Assembly: GCF_002252755.1 (NCBI RefSeq)
Contig: NZ_NHOY01000115.1
Span: 1-64,000 of the forward strand
Reading direction: 5' to 3'
From: Halorubrum sp. Hd13
GTDB lineage: Archaea; Halobacteriota; Halobacteria; Halobacteriales; Haloferacaceae
DNA: 64,000 nt
This document shows positions 8,677 to 17,743 of the stretch, piece by piece. The translations under genes and the position numbers were made by a program. The notes beneath the pieces were generated by a model that was not told the origin of the DNA, ran no database searches, and saw nothing but the letters and a program-made list of their open reading frames with translations. Position 1 is the first letter of the stretch. Every line of letters begins with the position of its first letter.

Positions 8677-9333
8677 ATGAACCTAGATCAGTTCACAGCC
8701 GAGAACGCACCGACGGAAAGCGCGGAACCGTTCCAGCGCGAGAACAGCTACACCCTCGACGTCGACGTCGACGGGACCGTGATGGCGAAGGCCGGATCGA
8801 TGATCGCGTACACCGGCGACGTCTCGTTCACGGGGAAGGCCTCCGCCGAGGGCGGGATCACCGGCTTCCTCAAGGAAGCGGCCACCGGCGAGGGGACGCC
8901 GATCATGGCCGTGGAGGGCCGAGGTCACGTCTACTTCGCCGACGCCGGGAAGAAGGTACAAGTCGTCGAGCTCGACGCCGGCGAGGCGATCACGGTCAAC
9001 GGGGAGGACGTCCTCGCCTTCGAGGAGAGGCTCTCCTACGAGATCAGCACCATCGACAGCCTTGCCGGCTCGCTCGCCGGTGGGTTCAGCAACGTCTACC
9101 TCGAGGGACCGGGCTACGTCGCGCTCACCACGCACGGCGATCCGATCGTCTTGGAGACGCCGGTCGCGACGGATCCCAGCGCGACCGTCGCCTGGGGCGG
9201 CACCTCCCCGAGCGTCGAGGTCAACCGCAGCCTCTCGGACATGGTCGGCCAGGAGTCCGGCGAGCGGTACCAGATGCGCTTCGACGGCCCCGACGGGTTC
9301 GTCGTCGTTCAGCCGTACGAGGAGCACGTCTGA
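8677..9333 (+). CDS. AIM24 family protein
   Basis: This 218-aa all-beta protein resembles the AIM24/TIGR00266 family. The recognisable stretches are MAKAGSMIAYTGDVSFTGKA near residue 35, GRGHVYFADAGKKV, FSNVYLEGPGYVALTTHGDP and a closing GFVVVQPYEEH. The yeast homologue is a mitochondrial membrane-organising protein; the prokaryotic function is not settled. The start ATG follows a short, unremarkable leader. The next gene begins 14 nt after the stop. Confidence 0.85.
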   Translation: MNLDQFTAENAPTESAEPFQRENSYTLDVDVDGTVMAKAGSMIAYTGDVSFTGKASAEGGITGFLKEAATGEGTPIMAVEGRGHVYFADAGKKVQVVELDAGEAITVNGEDVLAFEERLSYEISTIDSLAGSLAGGFSNVYLEGPGYVALTTHGDPIVLETPVATDPSATVAWGGTSPSVEVNRSLSDMVGQESGERYQMRFDGPDGFVVVQPYEEHV

Positions 9334-9347
9334 CCGGCGGTCCGACG

Positions 9348-9527
9348 ATGAGGGACGCGACCGAAACGAGCGACGACGCGAACGGCGCCCGGCGGGCGGA
9401 CGACGAGTTCGCCGGCGACCGCGACGGCGACGACGACGCGGAGTCGACCGGCCCGCTCGCGCGGGCTGAGGCGGCCGTCACCGAGGCGGTCGGCCTCGTC
9501 GTCGACGCCGTCCTCGACGCGATATGA
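9348..9527 (+). CDS. Small acidic hypothetical protein (59 aa)
   Basis: This short reading frame runs from ATG 9348 to TGA 9527 and overlaps the next start codon by ATGA. That is the usual sign of translational coupling in this genome. The first ~37 residues are disordered and very acidic (DEFAGDRDGDDDAE). The last ~22 form an alanine/valine-rich helix, AEAAVTEAVGLVVDAVLDAI. I do not recognise a family. Its placement 14 nt after the AIM24 gene and overlapping the phosphodiesterase gene argues that it is real. Confidence 0.6.
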   Translation: MRDATETSDDANGARRADDEFAGDRDGDDDAESTGPLARAEAAVTEAVGLVVDAVLDAI

Positions 9528-10423
9528 CCGACGCCGCGCGCCCGACGCCGACCCTGATCGCACACCGCGGGTTCGCCGGCGAGAACCCCGAGAACACCGT
9601 GGCGGCCGTCGAGCGGGCCGCGGGGGTCGCGAGGTCGGACGGCTCCGCCGAGTCCGACGTTCCCGCGGGGCGTCAGGCCGACTGGGTCGAAGTCGACGTC
9701 ATGCCCACCGCCGACGGCGACGTGGTCGTCGTTCACGACGCGGAGCTCTCCGGTCGCGGCGGACGCGGCGATTCCGGTACCGCCGTCGACCGCGGACTCA
9801 CCGACGCGGCGGGTCTCGTCTGGGAGACGGACACCGCGACCGTCACCGGCGCCGAGGTGCTCGACAGCGGGGAGACCGTCCCGCTGCTCGCCGACACGCT
9901 CGAGGCGCTTCCCCCGGACGTCGGCGTGAACGTCGAACTCAAGAACCCGGGCCGGGGCGACCTCCGGCCCGACGAGAAGCTCGCCGGCGACGCGCTCGCG
10001 GACCGGACGGCGGTCTGGCGGCCGTTCGTCGACCGGGTGCTGGGCGTCGCCGAGGGGTCCGGGAACGACCTCCTGTTCTCGTCGTTCTGCGAGGGGGCGC
10101 TCGCCGCGGTCCGCGAGCGGTCGTCGCTGCCGGTCGCCCCGCTGGTGGCCGAGTCGATCGCCGACGGACTGGCGATCGCCCGCGAGCACGACGCGGCCGC
10201 GGTCCACCCGCCGATCGACGCGATTCGCGGAACGCCGTTCTTCGACGCCGAGCGGTTCGGGGGCGGCGGAGAGTCGGGCGGACCGGACCTCCTCGCGGCC
10301 GCGCACGAGGCGGGGCGCGACGTGAACGTCTGGACCGTCGAGACGTGGTATCAGGCCGACCGGCTCGCCGCGGCCGGCGTCGACGGAGTCATCGCCGATT
10401 ACTCGACGCTGCTGCGCGAGTGA
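9524..10423 (+). CDS. Glycerophosphodiester phosphodiesterase
   Basis: The 299-aa protein has the GDPD TIM-barrel signature: IAHRGFAGENPENT at residues 12-25 (catalytic His and Arg, with the N-P-E-N-T turn), EVDVMPTADGDVVVVHDAEL for the metal site and second histidine, NVELK mid-barrel, and the C-terminal VNVWTVET and GVDGVIADY. It hydrolyses glycerophosphodiesters to glycerol phosphate and an alcohol, probably in lipid head-group turnover. No signal peptide is visible, so it is probably cytoplasmic. It is the last gene of the AIM24 / small protein / GDPD operon. Confidence 0.92.
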   Translation: MTDAARPTPTLIAHRGFAGENPENTVAAVERAAGVARSDGSAESDVPAGRQADWVEVDVMPTADGDVVVVHDAELSGRGGRGDSGTAVDRGLTDAAGLVWETDTATVTGAEVLDSGETVPLLADTLEALPPDVGVNVELKNPGRGDLRPDEKLAGDALADRTAVWRPFVDRVLGVAEGSGNDLLFSSFCEGALAAVRERSSLPVAPLVAESIADGLAIAREHDAAAVHPPIDAIRGTPFFDAERFGGGGESGGPDLLAAAHEAGRDVNVWTVETWYQADRLAAAGVDGVIADYSTLLRE

Positions 10424-10482
10424 CCCCTCTGCCGGGGGCCGATCGACGCGAAAACTCGGTTCCGCGGTGGGGCGTGGAACGC

Positions 10483-11838
10483 TCAGCGCGCCGCCAGCCA
10501 GTCCGCGAAGCCGCCGGTGAGGAACCCGGCGTAGTCGACGATACCGAGGTACAGCGAGACGAGCACGACGATCACGATGGGGACGCGCACGATCCAGAGC
10601 CAGGCGGTCCCGAGCCCGCCGATGTCGCCGATGCCCCTCTCCAGCTCGTCGCGGGCGATCTCGGGGATCACCCACCCGACGAACAGCGCGAGCAGCAGCG
10701 AGCCGAGCACGAGCAGGATGCCGTCCGCCAGCTTGTCGTACAGGTCGAGGAATATCAGGTCGATCGTCACCGGGACGCCGAGCAGGAAGACGGCGACGCC
10801 GATGGCCGCCGCGGCGGGGACGCGAGCGACGCCGAGCTCGTCGATCAGGTACGAGACGAGCACTTCGAGGATGCTGATCGCGGACGAGAGCGCCGCGATC
10901 CCGACCATGCCGAAGAAGACGACGCCGATGGCTCGTCCGCCGGGGATCCCGGCGAACGCCGAGGTGAGGCTCACGAAGATCGCCCCGGGACCGCCCGTGC
11001 CCGGTTCGATGCCGACGGTGAAGAGAACGGGGAAGACGACGAACCCGACGAGGACGGCGACGAGCGTGTCGAGTGCGGCGATGACGCCGGCGTCCGACGC
11101 CAGATTCCGGTCCTCACCGAGGTAGGAGGCGTAGGTGATCATCACGCCCATCCCGAGCGAGAGGGTGAAGAAGGCCTGTCCGGCGGCGGCGGGCAGTATC
11201 TCGGTCCAGTTCGCCGCGATCGTTCCGAAGTCCGGCGAGAGGTAGTACCCGTACGCCGCGCTCGCGCCGTCGAGGGTGAACCCGTAGGCGGCCAGCCCCA
11301 GCAGCAACACCAGGATGGCGGGCACCATCACCTTCACGCTCAGCTCGATGCCGCGCCTGACGCCGGCGGCGATGATACCGATGACGAGCATCATGAACGC
11401 GGCGTGAAAGAGGAGCGTGTCGAGGCCGGTCGAGACCGTTCCGAACAGCGCCTCCGCCTCGGCCGGGTCGGTGATCGTAAACCCGTCGGTGAGTCCGATG
11501 AGGGTGTACCGGAGGAACCAGCCTGCGACGACGCTGTAGTACGACAGGATTATGAAGCCGGTGGCGACGAACAGCCAGCCGGCGTACGACCACGCGCCGC
11601 TGCCGAGTTCCCGCAGCGCGCCGACGGGATTCCGGTCGGTCCGACGGCCGATCACGAACTCGACGAGAATCGCCGGGAACCCGATCAGCGCGACGAACGC
11701 CAGATAGGTGATCAGAAACGACGATCCGCCGTACTGGCCGGTGATGAACGGGAACCGCCAGATGTTCCCGAGCCCGACGGCGCTACCCACCGCGGCGAGG
11801 ATGAACCCCGCCCGCGTCGCCCACGTCTCGCGTGCCAT
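10483..11838 (-). CDS. Sodium-dependent SNF-family transporter
   Basis: This 451-aa membrane protein has the neurotransmitter:sodium symporter start, RAGFILAAVGSAVGLGNIWRFP, where unwound TM1 holds Na+ and substrate. About eleven to twelve hydrophobic segments follow. Prokaryotic homologues such as LeuT take up amino acids with sodium; the substrate here cannot be read from the sequence. It is convergent with the upstream phosphodiesterase gene and divergent from the flavoprotein gene at 12030. Confidence 0.9.
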   Translation of the reverse strand: MARETWATRAGFILAAVGSAVGLGNIWRFPFITGQYGGSSFLITYLAFVALIGFPAILVEFVIGRRTDRNPVGALRELGSGAWSYAGWLFVATGFIILSYYSVVAGWFLRYTLIGLTDGFTITDPAEAEALFGTVSTGLDTLLFHAAFMMLVIGIIAAGVRRGIELSVKVMVPAILVLLLGLAAYGFTLDGASAAYGYYLSPDFGTIAANWTEILPAAAGQAFFTLSLGMGVMITYASYLGEDRNLASDAGVIAALDTLVAVLVGFVVFPVLFTVGIEPGTGGPGAIFVSLTSAFAGIPGGRAIGVVFFGMVGIAALSSAISILEVLVSYLIDELGVARVPAAAAIGVAVFLLGVPVTIDLIFLDLYDKLADGILLVLGSLLLALFVGWVIPEIARDELERGIGDIGGLGTAWLWIVRVPIVIVVLVSLYLGIVDYAGFLTGGFADWLAAR

Positions 11839-12029
11839 TGGTATCGGAGCAAATCTCGTTGCGGTCTAAAAACGTGTCTTTTCGCCCGCTGACACCCATG
11901 TCAACGTCCCTGAACGACCCGCCGCGGCGACCGGTGTCCGCGCAGTCCGGATCGCCGCCGCGGGCGAGGCGTTCGGTTCGCCCCGTCAGGGACCGTGAAT
12001 TTAATAGCCGGAGGGTGACCTCACGGGAT

Positions 12030-13451
12030 ATGGAACGCGTAGACGTCGCTATCGTGGGAGGCGGTCCGGCCGGCGCGTCCGCGGCGCACGCGGCCGCGAC
12101 CGGCGGCGCTGACGCCCTCGTCCTCGAGAAGGGGGTGCCGCGGGCCGACCGCGACGGGCTCGGCCCCGACTCGACGGACGCCGCGGGGATCTTGGACTAC
12201 TGGGTCGACATCATGGGGATCCACCCCGACGAGTTCGACGACGGCGTCGTCCAACGGGAGCTGACCCGCGCCGAGTTCCGCGGGCCGGACGAGGCGGCGA
12301 CGCTCACCTCCACCGGTATCGACTCGTCGTACGACAAGTTCGGCTACACCTTCCAGCGCGCGCGCTTCGACGACTGGCTCCGCGACCGCGCCGAGGACGC
12401 CGGGGCCGAGTACCGCGCGGGCGTGTCCGTCCGCGGCGTCGACACCGACCTGTCGGCGGACCCGAGCGACGGGTCGGGCGGGACCGACGGCACCGGCGGG
12501 AGCGGCGATCCCCGTCACGTCGTCGAGCTCGCCTCCGGCGAGTCGGTCGGGGCCGACTTCCTCGTGCTCGCCGACGGCCCGCAGCGCACCGTGACGAATC
12601 GCGTGCTCGACGAGTACCTCCCCGCGGACGCGGCCGCCTCCGAGCGGCTGGCCTCCCGGACGGCGAACCACATCGCCTACCAGGAGTACCGACGCGTCCC
12701 GGAGGCGGTGTACGAGCAGGTCGAAGACGCGCTCGTCTTCTGGTGGGGCGTGATGCCGGGCGAGACGGCGTATCCGTGGATCTTCCCGAACGACGACCGC
12801 GTCTGTCGGGTCGGGCTGACGATGCCGATCGGCCTCGACGTCGACGCCTTCGACCGGGACGCGTACGCCCTGCTGGAGCCCGACGACGAGTCGATCCCGC
12901 AGGGCGGCGAGTACGTCCGACGGCTGCTGGAGTGGCAGTACGGCGACGAGTACGATATCGAGGAGGACTTCCCGCTCGTCGAGGAGGCGGGCAAACGGAA
13001 CGGCACCGAGACGTATCCGATCTCGTCGACCCGTCCGATCGACTCGCCGACGGACGCCGGGGTCGCGGTGGTCGGCGGCGCGATGGGGACGACCTCCGCC
13101 TTCCACGAGGGCGGCGACCACGTGGCGGTCCGCACCGGCGCCATCGCCGGCGACCTGGCCGCCGCGGGCGACATGGCGCCGTACAACAGGCGCTGGAAGG
13201 AGGCGATCGGCGACGAGGTCGTCCGCAACGTGACGATGGCCGACATGGTCGCCGACTACGACCCGGACGACTGGAACCGGATCATCGGCGCCGCCGACGC
13301 CATGTTGGCGGCCGAGGCCGGCGACGGCCTCCTCGCGCAGCCGTACCGCTCGGGCTGGGAGTCGGTGAAGCTCCTGCTCGGCTACAGGTGGAACAAGCGC
13401 CGCGTCAAGAAGGACTACGTCGGCATCGACGAGAGCGAGTACGTCTACTAG
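12030..13451 (+). CDS. FAD-dependent geranylgeranyl reductase family protein
   Basis: The 473-aa protein starts with a dinucleotide-binding VAIVGGGPAGASAA motif. It has the downstream FAD-family motifs DFLVLADGPQRT and the C-terminal GVAVVGGAMGTTSAFHEGGDHVAVRTGA. The middle sequence VFWWGVMPGETAYPWIFPND matches the P-x-x-Y-x-W-x-F-P substrate-binding signature of geranylgeranyl reductases, which saturate archaeal isoprenoid lipids or menaquinone side chains. The exact substrate is uncertain. Start: ATG 12030 lies ~27 nt after a TTTAATA box at 11999-12005, so the transcript is probably leaderless. Confidence 0.85.
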   Translation: MERVDVAIVGGGPAGASAAHAAATGGADALVLEKGVPRADRDGLGPDSTDAAGILDYWVDIMGIHPDEFDDGVVQRELTRAEFRGPDEAATLTSTGIDSSYDKFGYTFQRARFDDWLRDRAEDAGAEYRAGVSVRGVDTDLSADPSDGSGGTDGTGGSGDPRHVVELASGESVGADFLVLADGPQRTVTNRVLDEYLPADAAASERLASRTANHIAYQEYRRVPEAVYEQVEDALVFWWGVMPGETAYPWIFPNDDRVCRVGLTMPIGLDVDAFDRDAYALLEPDDESIPQGGEYVRRLLEWQYGDEYDIEEDFPLVEEAGKRNGTETYPISSTRPIDSPTDAGVAVVGGAMGTTSAFHEGGDHVAVRTGAIAGDLAAAGDMAPYNRRWKEAIGDEVVRNVTMADMVADYDPDDWNRIIGAADAMLAAEAGDGLLAQPYRSGWESVKLLLGYRWNKRRVKKDYVGIDESEYVY

Positions 13452-13519
13452 TCCGCGAGGCCGCCCCGGTTGAGTCCGGCGGTTCCGGCACCGCCCTCAC
13501 CGGATCACCGGCGCTAGCC

Positions 13520-14641
13520 TCACCGAATCACCGGCGCCGACAGCTCTCGCGGCTCGGTCGAGACCCCCTCGACGTCGACCGGCTCGACCTCGTGAGTCGG
13601 CCACTGACCCGTCTTCGTCAGCGTCTCGGTGAAGTCGGGCGCGACGAGGTGGGTGTCCTCGCTCTTCGCTCCCTGCACGGTCGGATTCCACGCATAGCCC
13701 ATCGGCCGTCGGACCGGTTCGTCGCTCCCGGGCGCGGCGAACCACTCGCGGCCCGCGAACCCCGCGGCGCCGCCCTGGTGGTGTTCGCGCCACTCGTCGG
13801 CGAAGCCGACGGCGTCGTACGCCTCGCGGATCGCGTCGAAGACGTCCCCGGCGGTGTCGGAGGCGTCCCCGTCCGTGAGACTGCCGTCCGCCGCGGCCTC
13901 CGTCGCCGCGAGCGCGGTCGCCTCGACGCGGGCCGCGGCGCGGTGGCGCGCCTCCAGCCAGTCGGGGGCGTCGAAGGCGACTGTCCGGGTCAGCGAGGCG
14001 TAGAGCCCCGCACGCTCGGCCGTGACGGAGACGAGCGCGTAGTCGCCGAGCGTCGCGTCGCTCGGCGTGTAGTGGCGGAAGCGCCGCGCGCGCTCCGCGC
14101 CGCCGACGAGCACCACGGGGGTGTCGACGTCGCGGGAGGCGAGCGCGATGTCGATCCCGGCGGCGACCTCGTACTCCGGGTCCTCGGGCTCGAGGTTGCG
14201 GCAGACGGTCTCGACGGCGGCGGCCGCCTCGCGGCCCAGCTCGCGGTAGCGCTCGACGTCGTCGTCGGTGAGCGGCTGGCGCAGGCGGCTCCCGTCGACG
14301 CGCTCGAACCTCGGGACGTCGAAGTCGGCGGCGGCGGGCGCGGGCGAGCGCTCCGCGACGGCCCCGGCCAGCGAGTCGGCGTACCACGGGAACGACTCGA
14401 CGGCGACCGCGTCTGGGAGCTCCTCGGCGGCGAGCCGCTCCGCCTCGACGTTGTCCGTGATCACGCGAAGCGCGCCGTCGTAGCCGGCGGCCGCGACTCC
14501 GACGTCGGCGTCGTCGTCGACGACGTTGTCGCCGCCGGTGAGCCACGCGAACCCGTTCGGCTTGGCGAACCAGACCGCTTCGAGCCCGCGGTCGTCGAGA
14601 TACGCGTCGAGCCTCTCGGTGCGGGCGTCGAGATCGACCAT
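13520..14641 (-). CDS. M24 'pita-bread' peptidase-like protein, probably metal-free
   Basis: The 373-aa protein has a creatinase-type N-terminal domain (~1-120, RTERLDAYLDDRGLEAVWFAKP) and an M24 C-terminal fold with HHQGGAAGFAGREW near residue 290. The two Asp metal ligands expected in the D-x-G and S-D-x-T-R-T blocks are replaced: the sequence reads DYALVSVTAERAG and YASLTRT. It is therefore unlikely to be a standard metallo-aminopeptidase. Creatinase-like or non-catalytic roles are possible. I chose ATG 14641 because a TTTTA box lies ~28 nt upstream; a longer frame to 14803 lacks family sequence. Confidence 0.8.
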   Translation of the reverse strand: MVDLDARTERLDAYLDDRGLEAVWFAKPNGFAWLTGGDNVVDDDADVGVAAAGYDGALRVITDNVEAERLAAEELPDAVAVESFPWYADSLAGAVAERSPAPAAADFDVPRFERVDGSRLRQPLTDDDVERYRELGREAAAAVETVCRNLEPEDPEYEVAAGIDIALASRDVDTPVVLVGGAERARRFRHYTPSDATLGDYALVSVTAERAGLYASLTRTVAFDAPDWLEARHRAAARVEATALAATEAAADGSLTDGDASDTAGDVFDAIREAYDAVGFADEWREHHQGGAAGFAGREWFAAPGSDEPVRRPMGYAWNPTVQGAKSEDTHLVAPDFTETLTKTGQWPTHEVEPVDVEGVSTEPRELSAPVIR

Positions 14642-14847
14642 ACCGACCGACTCTCGCGGATCCAGTAAAAGCGGTCGAAAGCCGGCCGCGGCGGCGCCGG
14701 CGCGGTCGAGAGAATCCGTTACCGCGGCTCGGATCGCCGCAGGAGAGCGGCGGTCGATCGGGGGACCGCGCCGCGCCGTCGCCGTTCGAAACGAAAGGTT
14801 CAATTACGTCCCCCGGATACGACGAAACGCGTCAGTAAGCCCCCCTC

Positions 14848-14922
14848 GGGTTGGTAGTCTAGTCCGGTTATGACACCTCCTTGACATGGAGGAGGCCGGC
14901 GGTTCAAATCCGCCCCAACCCA
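14848..14922 (+). tRNA. tRNA-Val (anticodon GAC)
   Basis: A full cloverleaf folds from this stretch. The acceptor stem is GGGTTGG paired with CCAACCC. The anticodon stem CCTCC/GGAGG encloses loop TTGACAT, and the T arm is GGCGG-TTCAAAT-CCGCC. The discriminator base is A and no CCA is encoded. Anticodon GAC reads valine codons GUC and GUU. No intron is visible. Confidence 0.95.
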
Positions 14923-15080
14923 TTTCTGTCGACGTCGCAACCGCGAGCGGCAGGAGCGGTCCGCGTCGACGAAATGGTGCCGCGGATTCGAATCAGGGAG
15001 CGAAGTGAGCGACAGCGAACGGAGCGACCGAGGTTCAAATCCGCCCCAACCCATTTCTGTCGACGCCGCAACCGTGAGCG
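14901..15080. repeat. Direct repeat of the tRNA-Val 3' end (relic att-like pair)
   Basis: Bases 14901-14949 (T arm, acceptor 3' strand and 27 nt of downstream sequence) are repeated at 15032-15080. There are two mismatches in 49 positions, at 14935 and 14944. The second copy has no 5' tRNA half, so it is not a tRNA gene. The ~82 bp between the copies encode nothing recognisable. This is the pattern left by tyrosine-recombinase integration into a tRNA gene, here without any element remaining. Confidence 0.8.
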
Positions 15081-15149
15081 ACGGCGAGGCGTCAGTCGTC
15101 CGCGACCCGGCCGGTCGATTTTTCTCGGCGGAGTCCGCTCTCCGAGGTA

Positions 15150-15767
15150 ATGACCGGCACGGCGCTCGCCGTCGACCCCTCGACGTACGCCCTGTTCCTG
15201 CTGGCGGCGGCGACGCTCGTCGTGACGCCGGGACCCGACACGCTGTACGTGCTCTCCCGCGGGATCGAGGATCGAACGGCCGGCCTGCGCGCCGCGCTCG
15301 GCGTCACGACGGGGATCCTGTTCCACACCGCGCTCGTCGCGGTCGGCGTCGCGGCGATCTATCGGGCCGTTCCGGGCGCCGAACGGGCCGTCCAACTCGT
15401 CGGCGGGCTCTTCCTCCTCTACCTCGGCGTCGACGCCCTGCGGTCGGCCGAGAGCGACCGGCCGTCGCCGGCGGGGGGCGGCGTGCGGGAGGGGTTCCTC
15501 GTCAACGCCCTCAACCCGCAGGTCGCGCTGTTCTTCCTCGCGTTCCTTCCCGGGTTCGCGGCGGGCGGCGCCGGGGGGGACGGCGGCACGTCGATCGCGG
15601 TCCTCGGCGCCACGTACGCCGCGCTCACGGCTCTCTACCTCGGCGGCGTGGCGGTCATCGCCGACGGCGCCGCGGACGTGCTCCGGTCCGAGCGGACCGG
15701 CCGCTGGCTGGACCGGGTCGCGGGCGGGATCCTGCTCCTGATCGGCGCGTGGGTGCTGACGGGGTGA
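15150..15767 (+). CDS. LysE/RhtB-family amino acid exporter
   Basis: The 205-aa membrane protein has about six TM segments and the family marks TPGPDTLYVLSRGI near residue 26, LGVTTGILFHTA, GGLFLLYLGVDALR and FLVNALNPQVALFFLAFLP near residue 115. LysE/RhtB proteins export amino acids or their derivatives; substrate is not predictable. It sits directly after the relic tRNA repeat and upstream of a HAD gene with its own promoter region. Confidence 0.88.
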   Translation: MTGTALAVDPSTYALFLLAAATLVVTPGPDTLYVLSRGIEDRTAGLRAALGVTTGILFHTALVAVGVAAIYRAVPGAERAVQLVGGLFLLYLGVDALRSAESDRPSPAGGGVREGFLVNALNPQVALFFLAFLPGFAAGGAGGDGGTSIAVLGATYAALTALYLGGVAVIADGAADVLRSERTGRWLDRVAGGILLLIGAWVLTG

Positions 15768-15843
15768 GCGGTCCCGGGACGGTACGCGACCGTTCCGCGA
15801 ACCGTAGTTTGATAACGCATACCGTCGGTGTGACAGCCGTCAT

Positions 15844-16575
15844 ATGTCTGAAATCGCCGCGGAGACGCTCCGGGAGGAGACGAAGGTGCTCGCGTTCGAC
15901 CTGTGGGACACGCTGCTCGACCGCGAAGCGACCCTCGTCCCCGCGCTGCAGGCCCTGCTCGACGATCACGGGAGCGACTACGACCCCGAGGTCCTGCTCC
16001 GGCGGTATCTCGCCATGCACTTCCGGGACTCGATGATCGACTCGCTGATCCCGGGACCCCACACACCGTTCAAGGAGATCAGCCGACGCGCGCTCGCGTA
16101 TCGGCTCGAACAGATCGGCCTCGACGTTCCCGACGAGGCGGTCCGCGCCGTCATCCGGCAGTGGAAGACGCTCGAGCCGTATTCGGACGTCGACGCCGCG
16201 TTAGACCGGCTGAGCGAGGAGTACGAACTGGTCGGCCTCTCGAACGGCGACCCCGACATGCTCGAGGCGGTCCGGCCCAACTTCGAGACGGAACTGGACG
16301 GCGTCGTGTCGGTCGCCGAGGCGGGCGCCTACAAGCCCCACCGGGCGTCGTACGACCTGACCTGCGAGGCGCTCGATGTCGCGCCCCACGAGGTCGCCTT
16401 CGTGACCGCGCACACGTTCGACCTCGTCGGCGCGAGGGCGGTCGGCATGCGCGGCGCGTTCCTCAACAGGCACGAGAACCCGTACGGGGGGTGGACACAC
16501 CGGCCGGACATCACCGTCCCCGACACCGAGGCGCTGGCCGACGCGCTCGCGCCCCGCGGGACCGCGACCGAGTAG
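15844..16575 (+). CDS. HAD-superfamily hydrolase, haloacid dehalogenase-like
   Basis: In this 243-aa protein motif I is VLAFDLWDTLLD, with nucleophile D19. The D+2 position is Trp rather than the Asp used by phosphatases, a feature of type II 2-haloacid dehalogenases. Motif II is VGLSNGDP and the lysine motif is GAYKPHRASYD. The C-terminal VTAHTFDLVGARAVGMRGAFLNR block also matches dehalogenases. It probably hydrolyses a C-X or related bond rather than a phosphate ester, but the substrate is unknown. Confidence 0.85.
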   Translation: MSEIAAETLREETKVLAFDLWDTLLDREATLVPALQALLDDHGSDYDPEVLLRRYLAMHFRDSMIDSLIPGPHTPFKEISRRALAYRLEQIGLDVPDEAVRAVIRQWKTLEPYSDVDAALDRLSEEYELVGLSNGDPDMLEAVRPNFETELDGVVSVAEAGAYKPHRASYDLTCEALDVAPHEVAFVTAHTFDLVGARAVGMRGAFLNRHENPYGGWTHRPDITVPDTEALADALAPRGTATE

Positions 16576-16663
16576 CGGCGCCGCGGACCCGCGGACGTGG
16601 CCGCGCCGCGGAACCGCCGGCCGCTTCCAAAACCGGTAATCCCCCGCGGCGAGAGGTGGTCGT

Positions 16664-17743
16664 ATGGACGCACGCATCCGCGAACACGCCGAGATCATCG
16701 CCGACCACTCGACCGGCATCGAGTCGGGCGACGACGTCGTCATTCAGCTACCCGCCGAGGCCGAGGACCTGGCGGTCGCCCTCCACGAGATCTGCGGGGA
16801 CCGCGGGGCCAACCCGGTGTACCTCAACTACTCGAAGCGCGCTCAGCGCGCGTTCAAGCGCTCCTCGGAGGATTTCACCGAACCGGACCACCGGCTCGCG
16901 CTCTATCAGGAGGCGGACGTCTTCGTCATCGCGCGCGGCGGGGCGAACGCGACGGAGGACGCCGACGTCGACCCCGAGGCGAACGCGGCCTACAACCGCG
17001 CGATGGAGGACGTCAAGCGCACGCGCCTCTCGAAGACGTGGTGTCTCACGCAGTTCCCGACCGCGAGCCACGCCCAGCTCGCCGGGATGAGCACCGAGGC
17101 GTACGAGGACTTCGTCTGGGACGCCGTCTCGCTCGACTGGGAGGAGCAGCGCGCGTTCCAAGAGGAGATGGTCGCTATCCTCGACGACGCCGACGAGGTC
17201 CGGATCCGCTCGGGCGAGGAGACGGACCTCACGCTCGACGTCTCGGGCAACTCGACGCTCAACGACTACGGCGAGGCGAACCTGCCCGGCGGCGAGGTGT
17301 TCACGGCGCCGGTCCGCGACGGCGTCGACGGCGAGGTCCACTTCGACCTCCCGCTGTACCGCTACGGGCGCGAGATCGACGGGGTCAGGCTCCGGTTCGA
17401 GGACGGGAAGGTCGTCTCGCACTCGGCCGAGCGCAACGAGGACCTGCTGACGGGGATCCTCGACACCGACGAGGGCTCGCGGCGACTCGGCGAACTGGGT
17501 ATCGGGATGAACCGCCAGATCGACCGGTTCACCTACAACATGCTGTTCGACGAGAAGATGGGCGACACGGTCCACATGGCGGTCGGTTCCGCGTACCCGG
17601 AGACGGTGGGCGAGGAGAACGCGATCAACGAGTCCGCCGAGCACGTCGACATGATCGTCGACATGAGCGAGGACTCCGTCATCGAGGTCGACGGCGAGGT
17701 CGTCCAGCGGGACGGGACGTTCGTGTTCGAAGACGGGTTCTGA
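16664..17743 (+). CDS. M29-family metalloaminopeptidase
   Basis: The 359-aa protein resembles thermophilic aminopeptidase T / AmpS. The C-terminal half has the expected ligand blocks: NLPGGEVFTAPV (Glu), DEGSRRLGELGIGMN (Glu), KMGDTVHMAVGSAYPE (His) and the final EHVDMIVDM (His and Asp). The N-terminal half has the alpha/beta domain with DDVVIQLPAEAEDLAVAL. It removes N-terminal residues from cytoplasmic peptides, plausibly downstream of the proteasome. Confidence 0.92.
   Translation: MDARIREHAEIIADHSTGIESGDDVVIQLPAEAEDLAVALHEICGDRGANPVYLNYSKRAQRAFKRSSEDFTEPDHRLALYQEADVFVIARGGANATEDADVDPEANAAYNRAMEDVKRTRLSKTWCLTQFPTASHAQLAGMSTEAYEDFVWDAVSLDWEEQRAFQEEMVAILDDADEVRIRSGEETDLTLDVSGNSTLNDYGEANLPGGEVFTAPVRDGVDGEVHFDLPLYRYGREIDGVRLRFEDGKVVSHSAERNEDLLTGILDTDEGSRRLGELGIGMNRQIDRFTYNMLFDEKMGDTVHMAVGSAYPETVGEENAINESAEHVDMIVDMSEDSVIEVDGEVVQRDGTFVFEDGF

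Noticed and set aside
10345-11892. 515-codon plus-strand frame opposite the SNF transporter
   Set aside because: Its Asp/Glu/Arg/His-rich composition without domains is the usual antisense shadow of a membrane protein gene with strong third-position GC bias.
15032-15052. Second tRNA-Val
   Set aside because: Only the T loop and acceptor 3' strand are repeated; D arm, anticodon arm and 5' acceptor strand are missing.
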